In this document: positions 1 to 7,356 of the stretch, in pieces | Numbering within the stretch: the stretch's first letter is position 1 | Layout of the letters: every line of letters starts with the position of its first letter | Source of the DNA: Stephanodiscus triporus | Lineage: Eukaryota > Bacillariophyta > Thalassiosirophyceae > Thalassiosirales > Thalassiosiraceae | Direction of reading: 5' to 3' | Assembly: GCA_036939755.1 (NCBI GenBank) | Contig: JALLAZ010000957.1 | Span: 1 to 11,999, forward strand | DNA length: 11,999 bases | The notes under the pieces: generated by a model | Told to the model about the DNA's origin: nothing | What the model saw: only the letters and a program-made list of their open reading frames with translations | The model's database searches: none | Made by a program: the position numbers and the translations under genes

Positions 1-1515
1 AGAACTGTGGCTTCTTCTGACAAACTGGCAGCAATGATGCGCGATCGCGTCCAAGCCATCAAGAGCATTCGAGGGCTCCTTGAGCGTGAACACCAAGGTT
101 AGTCCAGTCATCATGCGGATCAATTTATCTATTGTACAGCACATCCTCGTCTCATTTTCTATTGCTATCCCTCTGCAGAGAATGATACAGTCGTGGAGTT
201 AAACAATAAGATGAAGATACTACACTACGATATCGCTTGCAAAGGGCAAGCGAATAAAGAGCTGATGAAGACTGTGGATTATCTCAAGTCTAAGAATAAG
301 GACTACGCTAAGCAGATGATTCAACTTTCCTCGACGGTTGATGAGTTGGTCTTAACCAAAACTGAGAACATCCAACGGATATCCGTGCTTGAAAATGATG
401 CGGCGGCCAAGACAATAATGATCGATGAGATCACTGCGGAGATCCACAACAAGAACGGTTTATTGATAGAGAAAACAGCTGAGATTGATGAACTAACCGA
501 GCAAATTCAGCGCTTCAAGGCCAAGAATGATGGGCTCAAGATGGCCGTCGAAGACTTAGTCGCTAGCAACAAGGACAACATCAAGCAGGTGACCATGCTC
601 GAAGATGATGTTGCAGCCAAGAAGAGCATGATTGATGAGATGAGTGTGGATATTCACAAATGGAGTACAGCATGCGAAAAGAAGGCGGCCGAGAATGCTG
701 CACTCAATGAGCAACTTGAGCGATCCAAGGCCGAGATTGATGGGCTCAAGGCGGTCGTTCAAGACCTCGAATCCACGAACACTTTGTTTGCCAGTGAACT
801 TGAAAATATGGTGTCCGCCCTGCAAGACGTAGTCGAACTGAATGGGGATCTGCAGGCTAAGGTCGAGCAAGTCAACTTCGCCAACGAAGAGCTTCGCGAG
901 GAGAATAATGCCAATGAGGAGAAGATTGCTGAATCTTTGGAGCTCATTGAGGACTTAACTAAATCGCTCAACGATGAGAGGACCATCCACAAGAGGGAAA
1001 TGGAGGACATGAAGAAGATTATGGAAACGGAGAAGGAGACCAATGCCATCATCGTCCGAAAGATGGAGGAGAACCTTGAGGACGTCACGGCCAGACTGAC
1101 CGCCGACATGTTGGCCCAGAAGAAATCTATGGAGTTGACAACAGCCAGTCTTACCAAGTCTCTTGATGAGGCCATGGAGGCCATGGAGAAACGCAAGAAT
1201 ATGTTGTGCCAAAACAAACAGCTTCAGACGCAGATTGAGAAGCTGAAGAGTTCAGCCGAAGGCATGGCGGGTGCGATAGGTGAGCTTGAGAAAAATGTTG
1301 AGGAGGAGTTTAAGATCGCCAGCCAGCTGAAGGATGGCACGGAGAAACTCTTGTCAATGCTTGGCGATGACAAGAACTCTAATTATGTCGATGATGTCAA
1401 GAATCTCTTGGGAGATGTGCGCATGATCCAGTCTTGGCAGTTATCGCACTTCCAACTCCTCAATCAGTTGGTTACCGAGAACAGGGAGCAAATCCGGAGC
1501 ATTCAGTTACTATGA
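1..1515 (+). CDS. Long coiled-coil protein, 5'-truncated, two visible exons (1-97 and 179-1515)
   Basis: The C-terminal 477 residues of a gene that begins left of the window. Exon 1 is read in frame from base 1 to 97. After an 81-bp GT-AG intron the frame continues from 179 to a TGA at 1513-1515; the split codon is G|AG (Glu). The join is exactly in frame (1434 nt, 478 codons with stop). There is no ATG near 193: that codon is GTG and simply lies inside the exon. The protein is almost entirely charged, Glu/Lys-rich heptad sequence with Leu/Ile/Met at core spacing, so it should form a long alpha-helical coiled coil. Two 70-residue units are duplicated in tandem (visible residues about 96-233). 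No enzymatic motif, signal peptide or membrane segment is visible. It could be a cytoskeletal, centrosomal, tethering or motor-tail protein; coiled coils resemble many families by composition, so I assign no function. Confidence 0.85.
98..178 (+). other. Spliceosomal intron, 81 bp, phase 1
   Basis: The donor is AAG|GTTAGT at 95-103 and the acceptor is CTCTGCAG|AG, ending at 178. The acceptor is preceded by a pyrimidine-rich stretch (CTATCCCTCTGCAG). Removing it joins two open frames in register, and the coiled-coil character continues across the join. The size is normal for diatom introns. Confidence 0.85.
367..780 (+). repeat. In-frame tandem duplication of a 210-bp (70-residue) coiled-coil unit
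   Basis: The first unit runs from 367 to 576 and the second from 577 to 780. Aligned landmarks at exactly 70-residue spacing include VLENDAAAKTIMIDEI versus MLEDDVAAKKSMIDEM, and LTEQIQRFKAKNDGLK versus LNEQLERSKAEIDGLK. Seventy residues are exactly ten heptads, so the duplication keeps the coiled-coil register. Both copies have diverged clearly, so the event is not recent. Confidence 0.85.
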
Positions 1516-1519
1516 ACAG

Positions 1520-1581
1520 GTAGGCATATTATGTGTATGTGCATCATTCTTTTAGTTTCTCTTGTTTTTTATTCCTCTTAG
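1520..1581 (+). other. Possible intron in the 3' untranslated region (62 bp)
   Basis: A good donor (CAG|GTAGGC) lies four bases after the stop codon of the coiled-coil gene. A T-rich tract ending in CTCTTAG|GT follows at 1574-1583. This would place the intron in the 3' UTR, close enough to the stop not to be expected to trigger nonsense-mediated decay. Only the splice-site match supports it. Confidence 0.35.
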
Positions 1582-1639
1582 GTCTACTTACCACTGTCAG
1601 ATTAAAGAGTGGTTGTTATTGTTTGATGTGTTAACATAA

Positions 1640-1659
1640 AATACCATTTAAATGGTATT
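1640..1659. repeat. Perfect 20-bp palindrome
   Basis: AATACCATTTAAATGGTATT is its own reverse complement. It lies about 125 bp past the stop of the coiled-coil gene. It could mark the 3' end of that transcript, be a protein-binding site, or be chance in AT-rich DNA. Confidence 0.6.
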
Positions 1660-1688
1660 CCATCTGCAACAGGGGAGTAGAGAGCAAG

Positions 1689-1772
1689 TGTGTTTGGTGG
1701 AAAAGTGCTGGTATTAGAAACAGATAGTGATATGTGTGTTTGGTAGAGATAGTGTTAGTAAATTAGAAACAG
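1689..1772. repeat. Short tandem duplication, about 45-bp period
   Basis: TGTGTTTGGT followed by ATTAGAAACAGA occurs at 1689-1724 and again at 1734-1772, with small differences in the spacer. It lies in non-coding DNA. GTGTTTGG-type sequence is seen at the ends of some cut-and-paste transposons, but no inverted partner was found here. Confidence 0.5.
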
Positions 1773-3227
1773 AGACCCTCTTTGTCTTTGCTCCCAACAA
1801 ATGCATTACATTTATGTTGATCCAGAGGTACCCTACCCTAGGACAATTCTTTTTTTCATGCATACCAAGCAATGCTAAAACCGTGTTGCAACCAATGCTG
1901 ACTGCCAGACATTACTACCATCAACCTTGCATGGATTGTAACTTACTACCAGCATGTCATTGAACTTGCCCTTGCCCTTGCCCATGTCTTTTTTAGCATA
2001 ATGAGGCTCAACTATTGACATTGAAGCAAAATTAGATACCTCAACTGTTTGTTGGATGAGGACATCAACCCAACATAAAATGGCTGCATAAAGACACATC
2101 AAGCAAGCTGCAATCACCAGTACCCGCCTACTAGTGATAGTTATGATGGGGTCATGCAGTGCCACCACACACCACATACATAGTAGTAAGTAGTAGCAGT
2201 TCAAAGCATCAGTGTACTGCAGTATCAGATTACTGATTTGGTGATTGGTGATTGATCCTGGTGTGGTGCACACCAATGTGGGACAAAAACTCTTTAAAAA
2301 TACCCTTTAAACAGTTTTTTACATTGACTGATACATGTTTTTGACACTACTTTTGCATAAATTGATGCCATTTATAATCAATTGTTATATCGTAAATCTG
2401 CATGTTTAACCACCCCATCTAAGTATCACATCTCATTACCTAGATGCTTCTCATCATTTTGATATGTCGTACCCCTATTGTTATTAGGGGCCTTGACATC
2501 ACCCGAGCCCCTTTTCCTGGACACCCTCCATTGGGCAATGGGCTTGGTATCTACTGGTTGACTGCCTCAACCATCAAAAAGGCCAGCAAGTAAGGTGCTT
2601 TTTCATTGTTTTTTGTTGCATGTGACCCTGTGCAGCCGCTGGGGCAATACAGAACAAGTAGTCACCCGATGGCAGCGTCCAGTGGCTTCCTGGGTTGCCA
2701 TGAACCCCCTCTATTGGACAATTTGCTTTATATTGCGCTGACACCCCGCCATGGCTATCAAAATTGCTGGCGGACGAGGTTCTTTGTTTCCGATCATTGA
2801 TTTTTTACTCCCCATAAATGTAGCTTAAAGACCATGTTATGGCCAACTACATATTAATATGATTACTATGTTATTATTTAGTTTGTATCATATTGGCTGC
2901 CACCGATGACAATGGATGCCATTTTGGCCACCATGGTCCTCAGAGCGCAAGCGATTATATTAAAATAATAGAGGTTGATAGATATAACACATTAATTACT
3001 ACTTTAATTTATGATTTCCTACTATTATTCTTCATCCACAGCCTTAACCAACCCCTCCTTCTGGTCACCTGCACATTTGGTCATGTGGATTCATCAAACC
3101 TACATCGTCGGTGGGGCGACCTTATCCGCCACCATGGTTACGTTGTTTGTGGCAGTTTGTTTTGTGTTGTTGCTTGTCTATGGGCATGCACCACATCTCC
3201 TAAGTCAGGGGCCTAAGTGGAGGTAGT
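1773..3227. other. Intergenic stretch without a supported gene
   Basis: No open frame here has the codon texture, motifs or splice sites of a real gene. Contents worth noting are a small CCCTTG run (1965-1983), an AT-rich patch around 2290-2420, and a loose resemblance between 2520-2550 and 2700-2735 (CCATTGGGCAATGGGCTT versus CTATTGGACAATTTGCTT). That resemblance suggests an old duplication. Confidence 0.5.
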
Positions 3228-3253
3228 ATTCCACCGTCTGCTTCTGGTGGAAT
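3228..3253. repeat. Hairpin with 8-bp perfect arms
   Basis: ATTCCACC at 3228-3235 pairs with GGTGGAAT at 3246-3253 across a 10-base loop. A second small hairpin (GTTCC GGTG GGAAC) follows near 3310. Both lie just upstream of the first copy of the ~210-bp repeat. Confidence 0.5.
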
Positions 3254-3390
3254 TTCATTCTGTTCCAGCACTTTGCAGTTCTTTAACAGTAACAGTTACC
3301 TCTACAAGGGTTCCGGTGGGAACAAAAAAATCCCGCCCCGTAGAATTTTCACTTAGGAGTCGTATGGATATCCCATCGTTGAAGACCAAA

Positions 3391-3606
3391 ACTTCTCAAG
3401 AGAGGCCACGTAGGGTAAAGCCAGTGCGGTGGCAGATAAAATATGCCTAACCACTGAGCCAAGGACTTTTGACTCATGGTTATTAGTGATAGCTAACCTT
3501 ATCTACTCTTTAGTTAGGGTACACCTACGTACCTACTTACTACCTAGTATGTACCCTACTATTTACGTAGAGGGTATCCTCGGTCTGTCCGACCTCTCTC
3601 GACACT
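3391..3606. repeat. Dispersed repeat, copy A (about 216 bp)
   Basis: Shares long near-identical blocks with copy B at 4121-4322 in the same orientation, including TCTCAAGAGAGGCCACGTAG, CCACTGAGCCAAGGACTTTT and CGTAGAGGGTATCCTCGG. Similarity fades to the left of about 3380 and stops sharply after CGACAC at 3606. Inside it, on the minus strand, the block TGGCTCAGTGGTTAGGC looks like a tRNA-type box A. No coding capacity is apparent. It could be a copy of a small non-autonomous element or one end of a miniature long-terminal-repeat element. Confidence 0.7.
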
Positions 3607-3720
3607 CCCTCTCTAACAAGAAGAAATGTCATTTTCGACAAGATCATAATTGAGACACACTGGTAGTTGATTTTACTTGCACTGTTAGTCGTATTAACGT
3701 AGACGTACGTACCCTCCCTG

Positions 3721-3785
3721 TGGAGCTGGTACTCTACTACAGTAGTTCGTATGTTCACTCAACTCTGGAGCTGGTACTCTAACTA
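3721..3785. repeat. Small direct repeat with flanking ACGTACGT palindromes
   Basis: TGGAGCTGGTACTCT occurs at 3721-3735 and 3766-3780, a 45-bp period. ACGTACGT lies on both sides (about 3702-3710 and 3789-3797), giving the block a loosely symmetric look. Confidence 0.5.
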
Positions 3786-3937
3786 CTCTACGTACGTATT
3801 GGATCAATATTCGGACAAGAAATCTTTCTCTCATTAGGAAGATTCCTTGTTCATACCTACAATTTGAGTATGACGGACGACATCACATTGAGAAAGCTCC
3901 AATTTTGGAAAGCTTTGCAGTGCGAATTCATCTGACG

Positions 3938-4135
3938 ACAGCTCTGCTGTAGACCAGCTAGCTAGGGTTAACCCTAAATGACTTCTCTGCTCTGACAGAG
4001 CAATAGTGAACCCGGATCAAGAAAATCCCTTCAAGTTCTCTCTAAAGCGGTCGCAGCGACTTACATAGAGGGAACTCTCAGGGGCTTGAACCCGAGTCCA
4101 ATGAATCTGTTGAGCTCATAACCTCTCAAGAGAGG
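3938..4135. repeat. Cluster of six short hairpins or palindromes
   Basis: In order: ACAGC/GCTGT (3938-3950); the perfect palindrome TAGGGTTAACCCTA (3963-3976); TGCTCTG-A-CAGAGCA (3988-4002); a two-part stem with outer arms 4034-4044/4066-4076 (one mismatch) and inner arms GTCGC/GCGAC (4050-4060); GGAACTC/GAGTCC with a bulge (4071-4099); and CCTCTC-AA-GAGAGG (4122-4135). The density in 200 bp is well above what the neighbouring DNA shows. It may be a structured transcript or element ends; no known RNA family was recognised. Confidence 0.5.
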
Positions 4136-4191
4136 CCACGTAGGGTAAGCCAGTGCGGTGGCAGATAAAAGGTTGCCTAACCACTGAGCCA
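4081..4191 (-). promoter_or_regulatory. tRNA-like Pol III box A and box B pair (relic)
   Basis: Read on the minus strand, TGGCTCAGTGG (4191-4181) fits the box A consensus and GGGTTCAAGCCCC (4093-4081) fits box B. They are 87 nt apart, longer than in most tRNA genes. The 7-bp acceptor stem does not pair and the T-stem is broken, so this is not a working tRNA gene. It could be a tRNA-derived SINE promoter. Against that, the related copy A keeps box A but not a recognisable box B, and the repeat extends well upstream of box A. Confidence 0.3.
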
Positions 4192-4322
4192 AGGACTTTT
4201 GACTCATGAGTTAACCTTATCTATTCTTAGTATGGTACACCTATTTAACTAGTTACTATCCAGTGTGTACCCTAACTACTTACGTAGAGGGTATCCTCGG
4301 TCTGTCCAACCTCTCTCGACAC
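4121..4322. repeat. Dispersed repeat, copy B (about 202 bp)
   Basis: Second copy of the repeat at 3391-3606, same orientation, start-to-start distance 730 bp. It is slightly shorter because of small deletions around 4210-4260. It begins with the hairpin CCTCTCAAGAGAGG and ends with CTCTCGACAC, so both edges carry a CTCTC/GAGAG motif. The two copies plus the segment between them span 932 bp, a size seen in miniature LTR elements, but I see no convincing TG...CA ends or primer-binding site. Confidence 0.7.
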
Positions 4323-4551
4323 CTTATGCCTCTGCTGGACAAATCGCCATCACCCGTTGGAGGACACCAACAAAACTCGCGGGCGACCCAGATCTACCCC
4401 TCCACTACACTCCCAGCGAAGCGATTTTTGCAGTTTGGATTACTTTCCATGACATAAGCACACTCCTACATCGCAGCTAATCTATCGATGTTTCTATCGT
4501 CATTGTTGCATCTTCTTCAATTGGAGCCAGGGATGACCATGAAACAGATGC

Positions 4552-4742
4552 AGGGTGTTTCGGTGGGTGCGCAGATTCGAATTATTTCTTTGCGACATGA
4601 AAAAATTCATATGCTGCTCCCTATAAACAGTAGATGACAATGATCAATATATAGAGTATCATGCAAGCATCAAAATTCATTCATTGTCATAATTGTTGGA
4701 GGATACTCACTGTCACATAAAAATACAATCCACAAACACCCT
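4552..4742. mobile_element. Possible 191-bp MITE with imperfect inverted ends
   Basis: The left end AGGGTGTTTCGGTGG (4552-4566) is matched in inverted form by the right end CCACAAACACCCT (4730-4742). A looser inverted match continues inward for about 30 more bases, to GATT...GACA on both sides. No clear target-site duplication is visible. It ends 17 bp before the ATG of the transposase-like pseudogene. It may therefore instead be the 5' terminal region of that transposon, but no matching 3' end was found downstream. Confidence 0.3.
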
Positions 4743-4759
4743 TCACTCAGTGCTGGAAT

Positions 4760-6705
4760 ATGTCACGGCAGCTTGTTTATGGATGTACTCGTGGCGGGGG
4801 AGTGGGTAGCTCATTCGAACACCTGCAGTCCATCGTGTCATCTCGCAGTTCTACCAAGTTGACCTCCAATTGCTCCATTCAAACAAAGACTGACACTAAA
4901 TTTGATGCAACAACGCACCTTTCGCTGACCGCTTCACGTCTATTGAGTGCTGCCAATGTGTTGGATGAATATGTCAAAGACATTTTGAGTGACGAGTCCA
5001 GTTTCTCCTTGATTAATAAAAAGTCCCAGCACATGAAGAGATATGTTGTGCCCATGTTTACGTATGCTGCCAATTCTGCTATTATGGAAATCAGCAAAAG
5101 CCTTGCATCCATTCCCTCAGTGAATTATGTCCACTGTCAAATGGCAGCCAAAAGGAAGAGTGAAGTTGTTGACGTGAGCAGCAACAGTCGTATTAGTCCC
5201 GACTTGCAACTAGTCTGTGATTACGTTGCCCACGAAGATAGGAGAAGAAAAGGTGACACCCATGAAATTACTCCTCCAAAAAAGAAGCTCATGGTAGCAT
5301 CACACCATGATAGGCACAAGTCATCCAATAATATTATTCTACCTCTCCCTGCTAATGGTCATGAGTATAGAAAGCCAGAGGTGGCAATGATATTGTCTGC
5401 ATACACAAAGGGAACTAAGGAAATGGCATCCGCCATGAACAAGATGATCAACTTGAAGTATGTGCTATGTGGAATCCATACACTTTGTCGCCTATTAGCT
5501 AGTGCTACAAACGATGACAACCAGCTCTTGACACAGATTGCATCGCCACTGGAGGCGGCCGTCCTCCTATTGCAAGTCTTGATGAAATCAAAACTATTGC
5601 CAATAGCATGGAAAGGCAATCTGGACGTGTTTGGTCTGATTCCTACCTCTCACAGGCTTTATCTGATAATTACACGAAAAGATTGAAGCTTCTGGTTTTG
5701 TTTCATAGACACAAGAATCAGAGCTTTCGAGATCATCCAAAAGGAACTGTATGGCATTCTTGCTCTCCAATCAGGGAAATATTTCCATTTCCACAAGTAG
5801 CTCATCACAGAAGAGAACGACAATGTTTGCTGCAGAGAACTCCCTTCGTGCCTCAATCAGCAACCTAGCCCTCATTGGCAGCACCCATTTCATTCCAATA
5901 TCAAGTGACGATTGCGACCATTGAGAAGAAATAAAGTCTCTGCCTGAACCTACGAAGATGTTACCAAACTGTGTTTCTGATGCTTTGGGCACATCAGTGT
6001 TCCCACTTCTTCCAGAGTTGATTGTTTCAATCGATGATACAACAGAGTATATATTCAAAGGAGCCTGTGAGGGACAGCCAAAATTTGTTTTGGCAACAAA
6101 GTCATCAATAATTGAGGAACAAATGCATTGTACTATCGAGTGCAAGATTTCAAGTCAATGAATGGGATGAGAGTGAAACTCACATTCCCGTTTACAGCCA
6201 TAGGCAATTGCTTTCCATTGGTGGTGACTGTGACAGGACTCACCAAATGGGAAATATCTGGAAAAGATTTTGTTCACATCAAGATTCCAGGACTTTGCAT
6301 CGGAGGAGGAGGTGTGAGCGTTGACTCGAGCGAACAGTGTGGTCATTTGTTCTTGATGCATAACACAGCAGAAGGAGCAGAGAAGGCCCGGTTCAAATAT
6401 TACCAAGAGAAGATACTCATTCCTGGAATAAACCTTCAACGGAAGAGTATTGCAACTTTAATATTGCAGCAGGAACTTCAATTCCTGACAAGGCTACTGT
6501 CGTTGCCTAGAGTGACGGCGATCTATCCCAGGTGTATGCGGTCACGCAATCTGCTGAGCTCTTTACCAAAAACAAGATGATCGCAAACAAAAAGAATGCA
6601 GCTCGCTCCGGTGTCGATTAGCCAGCCAATCTTATGCCTGTGTTCAGAATCATCAAGAAGATCCAACCAACTCACACACCTGTACCATGGGGTCGACACC
6701 GGTGA
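4760..6705 (+). pseudogene. Decayed pogo-like (Tc1/mariner-type) DDE transposase-like gene
   Basis: The protein-like reading starts at ATG 4760 and changes frame four times: frame 2 to about 5520, frame 1 for 5521-5681, frame 3 for 5682 to about 6127, frame 2 for 6128 to about 6437, frame 1 for 6442 to about 6705. Each change is in the same direction (-1 or +2). In-frame stops lie at 5706 (TAG), 5922 (TGA), 6508 (TAG) and 6619 (TAG); those at 5922 and 6508 probably replace TGG. A Pipsqueak/CENP-B-like helix-turn-helix fits 5363-5503 (YRKPEVAMILSAY...TLCRLL). The acidic motifs VSIDDTTEYIF (6024-6056) and SDGDLSQ (6511-6531) would be the first two catalytic sites. The third site, NAARSG..QPA[D/N]L near 6628, has Asn where Asp is expected. 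The overall plan matches, from memory, a repeat family frequent in diatoms; the pogo assignment is my inference from motif order. It cannot make a full protein. Confidence 0.75.
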
Positions 6706-7030
6706 TAGTTTACGGTTATGGCACCCTTGCCTTGACCAAAAGCACGCCATCTGTCTGTTGTGATTTGAGTACATCAAAGTTGCGTTGGGTTTATTTGTCG
6801 TGAACGATATTGGTGTTACAGATTCTGTGTCAAAGAGGAAGGTTTGAAGTTGTAGTAGGAGGGGCCCGAATCGTCCATGGTGGCCAATTGCGATAGGGAT
6901 GAGGACCATGTTGTGTGTGTGGACGAGGTCTCCGATTACTGTGTCGCCAACTGTTATGGTGCCCGTGGTTGGATCGGTTTTGTTGTCGTGTCCAATCTTC
7001 TTTTTCTCATGTTTCGTTAATATTGTTGTA
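6690..7030 (-). other. Possible antisense remnant of a retroelement-type reading frame
   Basis: On the minus strand a frame stays open from 7347 to 6523. Its middle part, from about 7030 to 6690, reads with protein-like texture, for example VLIPIAIGHHGRFGPLLL followed by FLF and KPNATLMYSN. A pattern of this kind (G-R-F/W-G-P-L, FLF, PNA..MY) recalls the C-terminal regions of LINE-type reverse-transcriptase polyproteins, but this is weak memory-based evidence. The part beyond 7193 merely runs antisense to the synthetase gene, and the part below about 6690 is antisense to the transposase pseudogene. If real, this fragment forms the upstream region of the synthetase gene. Confidence 0.2.
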
Positions 7031-7107
7031 ACATTGGGAGGGGTAGGATCAAAAGAGAGGTGTGGTGGTGGACTGGTGAGGGACATCTGTACTACGTATC
7101 GTAAGCC

Positions 7108-7126
7108 GTCTGTCTGTCTGTCTGTC
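7108..7126 (+). repeat. (GTCT)n microsatellite in the leader of the synthetase gene
   Basis: Almost five uninterrupted GTCT units, 67 bp before the chosen start codon. It sits between a possible donor (GTAAGC, 7101) and a possible acceptor (CTCCGCAG, ending 7169). It could therefore lie inside a 69-bp leader intron or be a pyrimidine-rich part of the promoter or 5' UTR. Confidence 0.6.
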
Positions 7127-7192
7127 TTGTACCGACCCCGCCTCCCCAGCGTCGTCTCCTCCTCCGCAGGAAAAAAAAGAAAGCTTAAGACC

Positions 7193-7323
7193 ATGACGTC
7201 CGAACAACCCTCCACCGCAACAATCGCAACCAGCAATGCCCTCGCCGCCCGCGAACTCGAATGGGCCCAAAATTCTCCCGAACTTCTGTCAGAACATGCC
7301 GTGATCAACAGCGGCATCGTCCG

Positions 7324-7356
<33 letters not shown>

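Noticed and set aside
556..1217. Minus-strand open frames opposite the coiled-coil exon
   Set aside because: Shadows caused by the Glu/Lys-rich codons of the real gene.
1875..2276. 133-codon minus-strand frame with hydrophobic stretches
   Set aside because: No recognised motif, low-complexity and AT-rich origin, no splice or promoter context; length is within chance for this stretch.
2893..3450. Overlapping 70-107-codon frames on the plus strand
   Set aside because: They overlap one another in different frames, have no motifs and run into the repeat zone.
3963..3976. TAGGGTTAACCCTA as a telomere-like sequence
   Set aside because: Only one unit in each direction; no tandem telomere repeat follows.
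4081..4198. A functional tRNA gene on the minus strand
   Set aside because: Acceptor and T stems do not pair, spacing is too long, and no anticodon arm fits.
6600..6636. DTGAS aspartic-protease motif on the minus strand
   Set aside because: The same bases read on the plus strand as the ANKKNAARSG block, which fits the transposase family and lies in frame with its other motifs.
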